A DNA stretch of 64,000 nt from Brugia malayi (GCF_000002995.4 NW_025062479.1:18968721-19032720), one strand, 5' to 3'; shown: positions 12,550 through 26,372, numbered from the stretch's first letter. Made by a program: numbers and translations. The notes: a model not told the origin generated them from the sequence alone.

Positions 12550-12693
12550 GAATCTACAAATTATTTGGCTCAGCTCGTGTCAAATCATCAATGTTTTACG
12601 ATCACCTACGAACGTCCTTCAAAGGATAGTGGTTCAACGACGACAACGATAATCACAGTTACAACAACAGCATTTTCCAGACGTTCACTCTGA
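12550..12693 (+). other. Exon-like open frame, possible terminal exon with Thr-rich tail
   Basis: AAATTTTAG ends at 12549; phase 0 then gives 47 codons that begin ESTNYLAQLVSNHQCFTITY and continue to a run of threonines and a TGA. Codon use (many ACG/ACA, CGT, TCA) looks more like coding DNA than its surroundings. No homology recognised and no upstream exon located beyond the ATT repeat just before it. Confidence 0.22.
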
Positions 12694-13693
12694 TTTACAG
12701 AATTCAATTTTTTTCCTGGACTCAGAAACCATGCATGAAAGGGTTAAAAGTTCTCAACTCAGATTAATCGTCAAAGTTTTGATCTGAAACAACCTAATTA
12801 TTTCAATAGCACTAATTATTTCCATTATCTTTCTTAATTTGAACTACCATCTTTATTTCTCTCATTTTGCAGCAGCCTTTACTTACAGTTAGTAGTCGTC
12901 ATCGACTCATTGATAAATCCTGAGCTCGTTGTGTCCATTCTTCAACCTTTCTTTTCCCATTTTATATTTCCAATGTTTATCAGTTAATTCCTTAATATTG
13001 CCTTCGACAATCAGCTTTAACCCTTGTTCGAATTAATCTTTTCCATCCCTTTGACATTTCTTCAAAGCTCATATCAATGTTGCTGTATATTTATTCATCG
13101 TTACATATGTTAGTCTCTTAACCAACTAGTTTTCTGCAAACGATAGCAAAATTCTTCCTGTATAATAAATTTCCTTTTTCTCTTCTAATTAGTTAAGTAA
13201 TTTTCCATGCCTTTTATTCACAAGTAGAAGTACATTATTGTTCAGTAGAATATTTTAAATCTCAGTTCTCGAGCTGACCTCTTTTTTATCCTTTATTCTC
13301 TTTGGTTACTTCCTAACTCCAGTATTACTTCCGCTCTTTCCTATGTTCACGACATCAAATATTATTTTCAGCTGAAATGTCTTCAATCAACTAATATTCC
13401 TTCGTGATCTCATTTGTCAGTCATTCTCGAAGCTTTTAAACTAACAAATTACCTTAAAAATAGTGGTATTATGCCTTTCTCGTTGCTGTGAACGAAAAAT
13501 GAATATAATTGCTTTGACAAATGCGATAAACGAAGGATGATTAGTTGTATTAGATTAAACTGATAATCTTTTAATTAGGCTCTTACTATGAATTTATGAA
13601 TTATTTTCCTGAGGAATAACTATTTTAATAAGAAAGAAGTGTTGATTTAGAAATGCGAAACTATAAATAATATAAAATGCAAATTTCGAAGTT

Positions 13694-13767
13694 CAGTAAT
13701 ACATGATTTGAGCACTAATGAGAGGATTTTCAGTAATACATGATTTGAACGCTGATGAGAGGATTTT
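13694..13767. repeat. Tandem duplication, two 37-bp units
   Basis: Two adjacent copies of a unit starting CAGTAATACATGATTTGA and ending GAGAGGATTTT, with three base differences between copies. No coding frame is implied. Confidence 0.85.
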
Positions 13768-16700
13768 CAGCACTTTATTGCAGTTTTTTTTTTTTTTAAT
13801 TTTCAGTCCGATAAAATATCACCACGGTACAAAATCAAGTTAATTATATGGCTTATGTTATTATTTATTCTGGTTGGCATGGTTCTTATTGTATTTATAC
13901 TTACAATGTCAAAAAGTTAGCTTTACTTAGATTTCATTCACAGAATATTTTGATAAGTCGACTGATAGGTCAAACATTTTTGAGAACAGTAATGCTCAAG
14001 ATTTTGTAAAAAAGTGTGAAAAAGACTCATTTAGATCTTGATATTATGCAATTTTTCATAATAAAGTCATATGTTTAACTACGTTTGATCAGATTTATTG
14101 ACTGTAAACTATGAAATGGGCATTGGATTAAGGATTAACCTCGATTAGCGGTGCTTGATAATCGGTCGTTACACTATATGAAGCAACGTTTGAGATTCTG
14201 TCGATCTCTATGATGAAAATAGTAGGTCGGTAATATGAAACAGTACGGTGATTTGTAGTGCAAGCGGTCTCTTCAACATCGTTCCACACATTGCGTCGCT
14301 TGGAGGGTCATTTCCTTGTGACAGAAGGACCGCTTCTAAAATTTGATGGAAAGTTATTACAAAAGAATACTGACCAGTTTATAATACATGCCAGCAAAAT
14401 ACAACGACAGGTCGGTTATGTGTAATTTCATTTATTGCTCAATTTCTTCACCTTTCTCTTAAATTAAACGACTAAATGAAGTTCATTCTTACTTCATTTC
14501 CACTTTTTTACGAACTGATTTGGAAAATGCGTGAGGCGCTTCATGTTTCTGTGAATTGCTACTATCGCTCTTTCTCGTTTCCCATACTTTTTCTTTCCAC
14601 ATTATACAATGGACTGAAATATATAAAGGAAAGCTTACTAAAGGGGATTTTTAGTTAAATCATATCTATCGACAAAGTGGTTGTAGACTAATATATGTTG
14701 GTGCTGAAGTGACAAAGTTCAGGTAAAGATGAATATTTTTAGCAATTTTCTCCATATTTAAAGCATTGCATTTCAAAAACTGTTGAAAGCTATTTTGAGA
14801 ACAAACAATTCATGAAAACGTTTTACCTACAATATAAAATTGATTTCGAGCTGATATAAAAAAATTGCATTAAGAATAATGTGACTGATTAGACATGTTC
14901 TTATCAACCGGCTTTTAATTCTGGCTTCAAAGCATCTCTCGGAAGTCTGAAACAAATTTTTTTCTGGCAGCTTAATTAATTTGCAGATTTGCTCAAACTG
15001 TAAAATAAAATCCCATTCAAACAATTTTGAATTGCAGATTCGTACCAACAGTACCAGCTCTCGACGTAACATTTATCCTGAAGATACGGTCTGACTTGAA
15101 TATCGATGTTTTCAATTTCCTGTCAATATTAAGGAACTACGTGCGGGCACGTGGATTTGATGGAAATGCAATTGATGATAAAAGTATCAGCCTTGAAATT
15201 AAACGTTTTTGATGGAAACGCCCGTTATTTAATAGTTCTCATATTCGTCAAAAAATCTTCGTTCTTAGCTTATCAATTCAATTCTATAAGAAAGCAGCAT
15301 ATCTTCGCTAGGAACATTTTGAGGCATTGTGTTAAGGTCTGTTCTTGATATGTCTGTAAATAAATAGTCGATCTCTAGAATTCGAGATCAGATCTGGATT
15401 AAGATTGTAGTAGTGAGAATAAAAAAACAAAAAAAAAAAAAAAAACAAAAAAGTTATCCTACAGACGATGAAATAGGAATAATGAACTCTTTAAAATGAC
15501 AAAACTACTCCACTTTTCTTTAGTATTGCGCTTTTTGAGTGACACTGCAAACCAGAACTTATCTCCTCATGCGTTACATCACCTTCAGAAATATTGCGTA
15601 GAAAACCAAAAAAGATATCCAGCTCAATAACTTTACTGACCGAACTTCAGGTCTGATTGAATATCTTTTCGAGCTTGCAAACAGTTCTACGTTCTTTACT
15701 CTATCACGACTAAAATTGCTGCTTTTTACTGCCTGCCTTCATTTCAAACATGCATGTATGACGCTTTTATTCAATTAGCAGAATTCCAAACAATATTAAA
15801 ATACAAAATATAAGGACAAAAACACATAATAAGACTATCTGGGAGGAAGTGAACTGTTATATTAAATGCCATCGTAAGAAGTATTTTGAATAGCTTTCTG
15901 TGTTAGGATGACTAAAATAAATAATTCGAATGTGAACAGATGGTAACAGAATTTGGGAAGAAAAGAAACTGTTTTGGGAGGAAAAAACAGCTAATACGTG
16001 GCCAGATTTGAATACTACCAGCTAATAGAGTTGGGAATTATTCAGCTGCAGATTGCATTCATAAAGATTCATAGATAAATGTTGTAAAATCCGTTAAACA
16101 TTAAAGGATTAATATCTTTCCTCCTCGTTAGAAAAAAGCATTTTCCTTTGTAAGCAAATAAATCATTGGAAAAGCTAACGATTTAAGTGAAATTCCTCTC
16201 CAGAAAGATAGAACGAACACATCTGAGAGAAACAGCTTTTCATTTCAGCTAAAAAAGAGTTTATTTTGATAAACTAGAATTTAAGAACTTCATTCCTACA
16301 TTCCTTTACCTTCTTTGCGGAATCCTCACCTGTACCATTGTTTTTTGGTAAATTCAAACTAACAACCAATAGAACTCGAACCATAATATGGTTCAAAACG
16401 TCGTAAGTATTCGGCATTAAAAATTGTGTAAATTACAAGTGAGCAAATTAAATTCAGTGAGTGAAAGAAAAGTAATCACTTGACTAGTTGTTTAAGCATC
16501 ACTTTTACAAACAACAAGTAGGATATTCATAAAAAGACGTAGAAAATGTTAAATTCATTCACCCTATCAAGATAATAGGCATGTTCTATGTTTTGGAATT
16601 TGTAGATTAAAAACATATAACATGCAATAAACTCTCTACACATCTTATTGAGAGCAAGCCATTTCTCTCATGTGAGTTCTAATAGTGATTTCAGACTATA

Positions 16701-17299
16701 AGGAAAGAAAAACAGGATGGAATATAAGAAAACCAGAGAAGTTAATAACAAAAAAAACAAACAAATAGTTTTCCAATAACTAAGAAAGAAACCCGTTCAT
16801 TCTCACAGAGCCATGCGGTAATTAGATTATGAAAACATCATAATGATGAACTGAGGTGTAATTTATAGGAATGCCTAATCTCATAAATTATCTCGAGGAT
16901 GAACGCGAGATAAAGAAATAACTAATGAAACAGATCATTCGCAATCATATACTATACATATTGTGAGAAAATACTTCACTTAACCATTCCGTGGAATATT
17001 TGTGTTTAGAAAGTTCTGATAAAATTACCGAGAAGATATGGAGGACTCGACTATAGGAGTAAAACCAAAAATTCGAAAAATGATCTTCACTAAACCATAA
17101 AAATTGCTTAATACATTTGCTATTTCGCATTCATGCAAGCAAAGTATTTATTCACTAATAAGAAAAGCGAACCTACATAACAGAACAGGACCATAAAACA
17201 TCACTCAACTTAAATATATGAATACAATTTCAGTAAGTGTTAAATTATACCATAAACCAAATAAACAAAAAAACGCTTAAAATGAAGAAGTTCCAAGTT

Positions 17300-20200
17300 T
17301 TACGTTGAGTCGAAAGGATAGTCACTCTGAATAGCTGCTTGGACTCGTAATCGAGCGAAATCTTCAAAAATGATATCTTCATCTTCGACCCTTGGCAAAT
17401 CAAAGCTGAAATTAATATCCAAATCACAGTAATACAAAGTGGAGAAAAAAGCCGCATGTAATGGATAACGGATGCAATACTGGTATTAAATAATATATAG
17501 ATTGTTTATGTGGTCGATAGATTAGTAATGTTTTAGAAAAATTTATAAAAAATCTCAAGAAGAAAAATTTATTCCCAAAAAGTCGAAAGTTGACACTATC
17601 GCTACATTAAATTGAACTAACGTATCAAGTTGTATAAGATCCACATTAAGTCCTTCATTGTTCAACGAACTTTTTGTCCTTTGCTGTTCCTAAAATACCA
17701 TAATTTTTCAAATTAGTGAAATTTAATATCTGAAAGTACTGACACAAAACCAAACCACTTTCCAAAGAATCAGAAAATAGATTTCAATAGAAATAATAAC
17801 TTACATGTCGTTCTTCAATGCTCTCCACAGGTTTCGGATGTGTTAATGTGAATGGCAATTCAGCAGTTAATTCACCTCCAAGAGGACCACTAATATTTAA
17901 ACGTACTTTTACTTTATACTGTACAACAATTCCAAGGTTTTCTTTTGTTGCCTCTGATGATAAACTGCAAAAATTGCTCCGAAGATGACAATAAAATTTT
18001 AAACAAGTGAGTGCATATAAAAAACATACCTAAATTTGAAAATGATATTTTTTACTGCTGCAAAAGTGAATTTTGAGAAGGCATTCCTTAGAAACAGTGA
18101 GAGATGAAACATCACTTACGTTGTCGATGAAGCCAAATTGGTATCTTCATGTTTTAACTGTCCATCCAGGGCAAGACCACGCTTGTCTTTGTTGTTCGAA
18201 AGTAATGGACATAGACTATAAACTTTGGATAATGTTGCCCCTGGTCCTACAGGAAAGCCCTCACTGAAAAAAGGTTTTATGAGTAGTGAAGAATGAATAA
18301 AACTGCAAGCACTAAACGTTATATTTGCTTTAGTAAAAAAGCAAAATCGATGTTTAGTTAAATTTTTCATGTTTTTGTAAAGATGATCAGTAGCTCTATT
18401 TGATGATGATATGACATGTTTTTTGTTTAAGGTAATGCCAATTCGTATCAAAAACAACACTCACAACAAAAGAAGCAAGTTCGATAACAGCAAAAGATGG
18501 ATAACTAACGTTGATTCAACCTTCGCAACTTCACATGTATATGATGCAGTAGTAAAAAGACAAATATCGGCAATCTGAGCGATGCAGGCTTTAATTTTTT
18601 TCACCGTTTTATTACTGTTGTTCTGGATGTGAACATTTACTGCTATTGACTCACCGTGGTAATACATCTATAAGATAACCTTCCGAAAAATGACTGCGTA
18701 ATTAAAATAAGCCAGAAAAATTGGAAAAGGACAAGCATAATCTTTTTGCAAAGGCGGAATCAAGATTTTCACCATTTTTTTCTAAGATTAATGCTCGATG
18801 TATTTTATATACATGTAAACCAGCACTGTCCGATAGTCATTTAATAAACATCTCACTAGTCTCCATTAATCTAAATATCTGTAATCCAAAAACTCGGATT
18901 ATATGGCGAATATTTTATTAAAAATATAAACTACCTCTTTATCCAGTGATGCTTCCAAATGCAATGAGCCTGAGCTCATCATGAACTCTTTGGTAACTTC
19001 GATAGTTGGCTGGGGACGATTCTCGTACGGTGCATAAGTTAATTTTCGTATAGCTAGACGCACACTATTACTGAAAAAAATAGGATCTTTTTTTTTCTAA
19101 TATACGTTAACTAACACTGGCAATATCATGAAATTGCTTTTTTTGAATCTAAAATAAAACTTGAAAAGGAAAGAAATCCCGGTCACAACTAGTCGCACGT
19201 GTTATTCTTGCTGCCCAATTATTTTGGAAAACAGCTATTTTAAAACCTTACTGCTTCTTTGGCTTATCGATACTGCTACCCTCAAGAGATTCTACAGTTG
19301 TTTTCAGCTCGAAATCAACTCCGCATGGCTTCCCTGTATCACCCTGAGCAGGCTAAAAACATTATTTATATATTGCAATTATAAAATTTATATGAAAAAT
19401 TGAAAATATGAAAAATTTTTGAAAATATATGTTGAAAATATGAAAATTTTACAAACGTAGAAGTACCTACATTATAAAGATGCAAATATAACTTGATTTT
19501 CTTACTCTATGAAATTTGACAGACCAATGAATATACAACATTTCTTAAAACTCTGATAAATTAAGAGATTAAGAAAGGAGTAAATCATTAAGGAACCTGC
19601 AAAGTAACACTTGATGCTGAATGCGTCGGAATCTGAAACCAAAATGGATATGCATTAGTCCCTAACTTCTTCTTCAACCTCTCTTGCAGTCGTGTAAGTG
19701 GTCGAAGATGTAAGATGTCCACTGGATATACCTTCAAAATATAGCAGGAATCAAAATTCATACTTCAATCACCGCTTTAACTTTTTATGTTATAACAGTT
19801 GAAGGAATAAATTCAAATTGTCACAATATACCATATAATGATATTAAAGTTTAGAATCAAAAAAAAAATGGAAGAAAAGCCAAAATAAAGAAACCAAATG
19901 AGCTTCTGAAAGCGGTATCCATGAAAAAACGAGTGCAACCTGAAAAGTTTGTGAAATCAAATCCTTTCTGAATGTTAAACCTAACACATCCAAATCTTCG
20001 CGACCATAACGAAATGCTGCCAGAAGGTAGGCAGTAATCTTCCTATTTTCTTTGATATAATTTTCATCGATTAAAACCATACCATCTATAAAATTAATAA
20101 AAAATGAAACTTAACAGCGCTGTAAATAATGAATAACATAGAGGCTGAAGATTCTTCAGTGCTCTATGTCTTAAAATAATGGTTTAATAGACATTTTATA

Positions 20201-20975
20201 TGACTGAGAACAGCATACATTAAAAAAAAACAAACCTATCAAATCAACAAAATTCCCATGATCGATGAAATCCCTTTTGCCCAAATAAGTTGTAATCTGA
20301 AGCATTCTAAGAGACCAATTTTTGAATTATCAATAATTTAAACTACCATTTAGTAAAAAAATAGTCTAAGAACATGAAGTTTGCTATTTTTCTACTTCAA
20401 CATATAATATATAGGCATTTTGGAGAAATAATGAAATCATACTAATCAGTACTCTTATTTCGATATTGTACAGTTCATTTCATTATTCCAGCGGAAGTTT
20501 TTACTGATAAATTAGTCACCGAAAGCTACAGTCAAAATAAAACATGAGCAAGGACAGACAAGATAGCCAAGAGATACTAGAGTGAACTTTTCTGTCTACT
20601 ACAACACGTAAGACATGGGAGCGGGGACTGAAGAAGCAAAGCCATGAAAATAAATAGGCCAATGCTAAAAGTAAAAACTGTAACAAATTTAAGGTTTAGC
20701 AACAAGTAACGATATAAAATAACTGCTAAGTTAATCTTACTGAAAAACTTTTAAAACAGAACAAACCTTGCCATTTGGGCTTGTCTTTTTGAAAACCCTG
20801 AAAATAAGTCGTTTACTTTGTCTAAACAATCTAATATAAATTGAACTCTGGCTTCACCAAATGACTATTTTCAGTATTACACAACTAGCCCAAATAAATC
20901 ACTAAGGGCGATATCCGAAAAACGATGTCAGAAGTCTGCGGAAATTAACCTTGTTCCAGCCCTTCTTTCGTCCAT
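17300..20975 (-). CDS. arr-1: Beta-arrestin
   Basis: Twelve exons in coding order: 20950-20975, 20767-20797, 20236-20296, 19940-20085, 19597-19731, 19252-19352, 18935-19070, 18510-18667, 18120-18263, 17805-17964, 17622-17689 and 17300-17405; 423 aa. Arrestin binds phosphorylated G-protein-coupled receptors, stops G-protein signalling and recruits the endocytic coat at the plasma membrane. Signatures: [19 protein letters not shown] at the N-terminus; [23 protein letters not shown]-type [35 protein letters not shown]; the polar-core stretch [18 protein letters not shown]; and [13 protein letters not shown]. The tail has both coat-binding motifs: LIQLD, a clathrin box, and [12 protein letters not shown], matching the AP2 beta-appendage consensus with the spaced Phe-Phe-Arg. 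Exon 1 codes only eight residues plus two bases. No clear trans-splice acceptor precedes the ATG. Confidence 0.96.
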
Positions 20976-21943
20976 TTCGACAACAGAGTAAACGATTCAG
21001 AATTCAAAACCAAATAAATTGAACGGATCTTGAATTTTCAATGCTATAATAGATTCAATATATTAAAAAAAAAAAAATGATTCATCCAAATGTACAGACC
21101 AACGTCAAACAATAAACAGTGAAAGTAATCAGTCATCGCAAAGCAATTCAGCTTCAGGAATCGAACCGATAAGTTCTAAAATCTACGAAATCCTTAAAGT
21201 ACAATAAACTACTTCAGCAAATTATTCCATCAGAAGTTAGTACATTAATCGTTGAACGTGATTTCAAAATAAAGTGGACACCTCCCACTTCTTCAGTGTG
21301 CCATAAAACAAACAACTCGAATATTTGTTCAATCATTATTATCAGTAAGATTTAACTGGACGAATGTTCACTTCTATCGATCAGTATAGGTGGACTTAAA
21401 GAAGTGAAAAAGTGCAGTTTCAACAATTTATCTTCCTTAAACAGTTAATCTAAAAGAAGAATGGGAAAAAAACAAGAAATTATGTAAACATATTTTTCAA
21501 CTCACTTTTATCTATGAAATTCTTAAAGTACAACGAAATTGGACGACCCATGACCCCAACAAACCCTCCTAAGTCAGCTAGCAATATTCAATTAACTGGC
21601 AACTTGAACATTGACCTCCTCTCTATATAGCTGGAGATATACTATCTCTTATTAGATCTTCAGAATGCTGCGCACATTTTGTCTTCTAGTTGTCAGATTC
21701 ATTTCGATACTGTCCAAAAAAGTATTCCTTTGTCAATTTTCTGAACCTCTGCATCAGTGCTTCGTTCATTCATAGTAGTTAGATGGATTCTTCTGGAAAA
21801 CAACAAAAATCTGCGACTAAAATGAGCAGAATCAAAATCTATTCCTTTTAATTAGTTTCAGTTTCGTTTGGATTTGTTAATTGAGAACTAATAAAACGCT
21901 GTGATCATCGGTACCTTCCAAAATGGATGAACACTAGTGCAAG
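20976..21943. other. Intergenic upstream of arr-1
   Basis: A+T-rich and presumably holds the arr-1 5' UTR and promoter. Two short similar stretches near 21181-21208 and 21512-21540 (sharing GAAATtCTTAAAGTACAA) hint at a small diverged repeat. No gene assigned. Confidence 0.4.
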
Positions 21944-24900
21944 TTAAATCCTCAGTCGCGCCAGGAAATACTGAAATCTTTCTGTAGTTGAAACATTTCA
22001 GCATCATCTTGGAAACTTACAGCCAAGCAACAAAATCGATTAAGTTCAGAAAGAAAAAAGTTGTTGTTCGGAAAAATGAATGTTTTCATTAAGAAGCTAA
22101 TAATGTCGGTAATAGAAAGAATGAAAACGAAGAAAGAGATTTTCGTTTTATATGTTTCACTACTAAACTATAAAATAAGAAGCAAGCAATTAGGCTATTT
22201 CCATTTGAAAAGTTATAATTAGTGCTAAAACAGTATCACAACGTGTTTATCACATGTTTATCAGGCTAAAATTTTAGAAAAACATGATATCACCATTCAA
22301 AGAAATAAATGCACATGACATATTACTCAAATTCTTAAAATTCTATATTTTAAGCTGCTGCGAACAAATTAAAAACAAATTACTTTCATTGTTTTTATTA
22401 CTATTGCTGTTATCATTAGCAGTCACTTATACCACCCTTGCTACTGCTTTATCACTTTATTATTATTATTATCATTGTTATTATTAATAATAATATTATT
22501 GTTATAAGTTAGTCGGCGCGAATTTTCATTTTCGATTAGTTATTTATATTAATTAACAAGATATATTCTGTACGGAAAAATCACGTTTATGCTTAATTAA
22601 TCAAAACTTAATAGTTTTATTTTGAATAAAGCAATGAAAACCTTAACGAGGGGGTTAATAGTAGAACGCGGAAAGCAGAAATAATCAGCCTTTTTTCTAC
22701 CAAGGAGGTGGTAATGTGTTGAATTCACGGACATCAGAAAAGTTAGAGAAGAAAAAGTGGAAAATGGAGGGTCGAAGGTGCAAATTCATTGAACAACATT
22801 CCTTATTCAGTTATTTTTTAATGTATATTTTATCTTCATCAATTGAAATATTAAATGAAAATTGACTGAATTCATATTAATTATATCAAAAATATAACAT
22901 TCCTTATAACAATATATTTAAATATTTCGACTCAATTACATCTTAACAAATAGGAAAGTGTTCTCATTCCTTTGTTAGAGGAATTGAAAGATGTATTCTC
23001 AGTGCGTCTTAATAAAGGAAAATATGAAACATGTTTTCACTAAAATGGTAAATCGATTAAATCTCAGAAAATATTCCTTGAAATTTGAAATGTGATTTTC
23101 TTTTTCCATAATATGAGAATGAGATGCTTACCGGTTGCACAAAATCTGAGAAATTAAGGAAACCATGTGAAGAACAATAATAAGAAAAGAGGGTGGGAAA
23201 GACGAATTAGAATTTGACATATTATGGGATCGATGATTTGTACTGCTAATAAAAATGACATCCGTTTGGATTTGCGGTAATCCAAAGCAGATTGTAAAAG
23301 TACTCAATCAACATCCCTGACCACCAAATCAGTAAGCAAGAGCTGACATTAGGCCTATCTGATGATTCAATCAGATGCCACATGCTCACCTGTTTCTTGG
23401 ATAATCTTAGATTTCAAAAAATTTCCACGACTTTCGAGATGAAGTGAGTTATTAAGCAACCAAAAATATGCGTACATCTCTAAATTATAAGAAAAGAAAT
23501 TATCAAAGGATTAAAAACTATAGGACAGATCTTTTAAAACCAAACGGAAGCCATGCGTTTATTTAGAATTGGATTCTTTGTTCTTCGCTTTTCGAAATTT
23601 TGTTTGATAATGTTAAGTAATGGAAAACTGAGACTCCTCTCGAATTTAAAAAATTAAAGACCAAGATGGAGATTTGAATTTTGATGTAACATTATGAAAA
23701 AAAGAGTCTAGATACGCCAAAGCAATCAGAATATGTTTAACCTTCCACTTCCGTTCTCTCGACCTTCTTCCCATGACTGACCATACGAAGAGATAGAACG
23801 TTATCCTGATGAATACGCAAACTAGAAGAAAAGCAAATTGAAAGCAATTCTTCATCTCGATTGTTTCAAAGACGGATATACACATACTTCCAAATACCAA
23901 TGAGAATTCAATTATCTACATTAAAACCATTCCGATTGAATGATCAAGACATTAAAGAAATATTTATGACAATCTCTTTTAAGGAGTAAAACCGACCTAT
24001 ATTATTGCGTTTAAACGTAATAAAGGTTCCCAGGATTGCTTCTTAATAATGCTTGGGCATCATAACAATCTACAATTTGCAATGAGATCAATCACTCTTT
24101 TGCTAGCAAATATTTTCCTTCGGTGATCGCATCCATCTTTTAACTTCGGGGTACTTCACCTTCGTTAGGGTTCGAAAAACTAAAGCCAAGAGAAAAAAGT
24201 GCATTTAGAGATATTACAAGAATGTTGTTCTATCGGTACAATGAAAAGCTCCATCTAATGAAGTGGAATTTTTCCCTCTCTGATGCCATTCAATACCATA
24301 CGAGCCGTGTGTCCTGTATAAGATAAAAATTGAAAATGGACGAAATTATCCTTTCAAAAATGAATAACATTCAGTGCGTCTAAGATGTCAAAAAAAATCC
24401 CTAGCCTATTTCCGTCCTGAGACATTCGTCAGAAGATAGAGACGCACCAGTGTCAACTGATGTTACTAAACTGAATACTCAATTCAAACATGCAATCATA
24501 CTACTTTCCATGTTTGCAGAGAAACAGAATGGAGTGCTCGCTCACTCAATGTGCGATAGCGCTGCTTAAACGAAAAAGTTTTTTAAACTCAATTTTCATC
24601 TTTTAAATCAGCAAACTCAACCGCCTAAGAATGATACGAGATATAAAGAAGTGCAAGATTTGCATGTTACACGAATGCACGACTGAAACGAATAATTTTA
24701 GATGAGTTTCGATAACTCCCTTTGTTATTTGTGCCTTCTCTTTACACCAAACGAAGCAGTCTCGTGACTCAAATTTCATTTCTTTCTTGCGCTTTGGGAC
24801 TAGTCGATTTAAACTTGATGTAAATTTATGATTTAAACTTGATAAACTTGATGTATAACTAGTATTAAAAAAACCAAACATTATATCGGTCCAATTTTCA

Positions 24901-26372
24901 ACTGCATGATTCGAGAACATAATTTTGAAATTAATTATTTGACGAGACAGAAAAATAATCTTATTTTTTACAATTTCACGACATTTGATCACAAATAATG
25001 GAGCTAATAACAACAGTAAGTAGGACAAAGATAAGTTCATGATGAAATTCCAAGCCCAAACACGAATAAAATTGCTGCCATTTTCCGCGTACATGAAATC
25101 ATCACTAAACTCGTTTATTCCCCACTGTTTCACTCTTAGAAAAACGATACGAACTTAACAGCTATGCAGCAACTGAAAATTACGCTAAAACTACTTTTCA
25201 AATACAACTTCTGGCTCCAAATCCTTCCATTTAAAACAAGTTACAGTTTTGTGATGATAATTGATGTCCTGCAGTCTCAATACTCATTTCGAGATGTCTA
25301 ATAAATGCAGGAAGATGAGATAAATGTCTACTGAGGAACGGAAAATTTGGAGTACAAAAGAAACCAGTGCATGCATTATAAGCATTCCATAATATGTTTA
25401 TAGGTGACGGTCCATGAAATGAATGAGTGGAATGGAAGAAGGGAATGTGCCACAAATAGAAATGGAATTTTTGATGAAATCAAAGAAATTGAAATTTGTA
25501 GATCACCACTGAGTGACACCATCTGCAAAGATGATGTACGAGGCCCTTCAAATCTCCAGTAGCAACGTTTAGATTTCATGATTCTGTCATACAGTTTTCG
25601 CGGTAAATACCATGTTGACTTCACACGTATAATTCCGTTGCCTAAGAAAGAAAATTTTAAAAATAGAAATATTTAAGAATTCCTCAATCCATTTGGACAA
25701 AATGAATTTTGTATTGCACTGGTTTAGCAATTTCTTGGCAATAAAGTAGCAATATATTAAAAATTCATGAAATGTATAACATAAAGCGTTTCAGAGATGT
25801 TGAGATCAATCCATCAAATAAACATGTATAAAGCTGCTCCAAAAGTACTCATTCATCACAACACAAAAAATTCTAGCCTTGTCTAAAAACTGGAATTGTG
25901 CATAATATCCAACAACCAGAAAATAAAAGATTTCCCTATAAATGAGAATTACACATTTCAAACTCTCGTATCTATTATAATTTTTTCATAACAGCCCACA
26001 CACTTTTACTTACTGTAGCTCAGAATCTTTCCAATGACAATTTGAAGTGGACAACCTTCCATGAAACTTAATAAGAGCTTTTTTCTGCTTCTATTCTTTA
26101 CTAACAGCGGTAGTGTAATATCTGAAATTGTCATAAGAATCCTAAGCGCGACAAAACGATGACATATAAGAAATAGTGCAGTTGTTTTAGATCGGAAAAG
26201 AGTTGTTTTAGATGCTTTTTCAATTAACGACAAAGCTAAAGATCAATGATAGGACAAACTATCAGGATCCAGATGTGAAAAAAGTAAGGAAAGGTCAGGG
26301 AATATTGGAAAACATAGCTCCGCAGGCATATATTTTTTCCTCCAAAATCAACTGGCGAAATTATTCTAATCA
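21944..26372 (-). CDS. Tentative multi-exon gene of unknown function (partial model)
   Basis: Exon-like blocks on the minus strand, in coding order: 26256-26372, 26014-26121, 25518-25641, 24240-24313, 24155-24179, 23742-23821, 23390-23479, 23132-23145 and 21944-21970. Each lies between an AG acceptor and a GT donor, each is open in only one usable frame, and all junction phases agree, including a 14-base micro-exon with strong sites (TTTCTCAG and GTAAGC) that reads DFVQP in the incoming phase. Readable segments include STWYLPRKLYDRIMKSKR, GSYGIEWHQRGKNSTSLDGA, RIHQDNVLSLRMVSHGKKVE and YAYFWLLNNSLHLESRG. I recognise no family. The first block does not begin with Met, so the 5' end is missing; some donors (25517, 24154) are weak, and the last exon is uncertain. 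A 176-codon open frame at 24603-25133 could supply another exon. Frames were picked for openness, so part of this model may be chance. Confidence 0.33.
22448..22503. repeat. ATT/TAA-type microsatellite
   Basis: Imperfect TTATTATTATTATCATTG-type repeats passing into AATAATAATATTATTG. Confidence 0.75.
24603..25133 (-). other. 176-codon open frame, possible exon of the tentative gene
   Basis: It is unusually long for A+T-rich non-coding DNA. A TTTTTCTAAG acceptor at its 5' edge would bring it in at phase 2, the phase left by block 25518-25641. The start reads VKQWGINEFSDDFMYAENGS and then a hydrophobic, membrane-like stretch SLSYLLLLLAPLFVI. No homology recognised, and no donor that clearly joins it to the next block. 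Confidence 0.2.

Larger units (their letters stand above)
7467..17299. other. Gene-poor 9.8-kb interval between convergent PGLS and arr-1
   Basis: No recognisable gene. Contents: poly-A or poly-T runs near 10146, 11760-11795 and 15422-15446; an ATT-type simple repeat at about 12466-12537; a 37-bp direct repeat at 13694-13767; a short imperfect inverted repeat at 14262-14335; and a few open frames behind good acceptor sites at 8022, 9913 and 12550, listed separately. A TTTATT at about 17147 is a likely polyadenylation signal (AATAAA on the minus strand) for arr-1, about 150 bases beyond its stop. Genes with very short exons could have been missed. Confidence 0.5.

Noticed and set aside
14262..14335. 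Imperfect inverted repeat AAGCGGTC...GACCGCTT, considered as a small transposon or tRNA-like structure
   Set aside because: Only eight bases pair well, there are no target-site duplications, and no tRNA box sequences.
24603..25133. 176-codon frame as a stand-alone single-exon gene
   Set aside because: No homology and no promoter or trans-splice signal at its ATG; kept only as a possible exon of the tentative gene.
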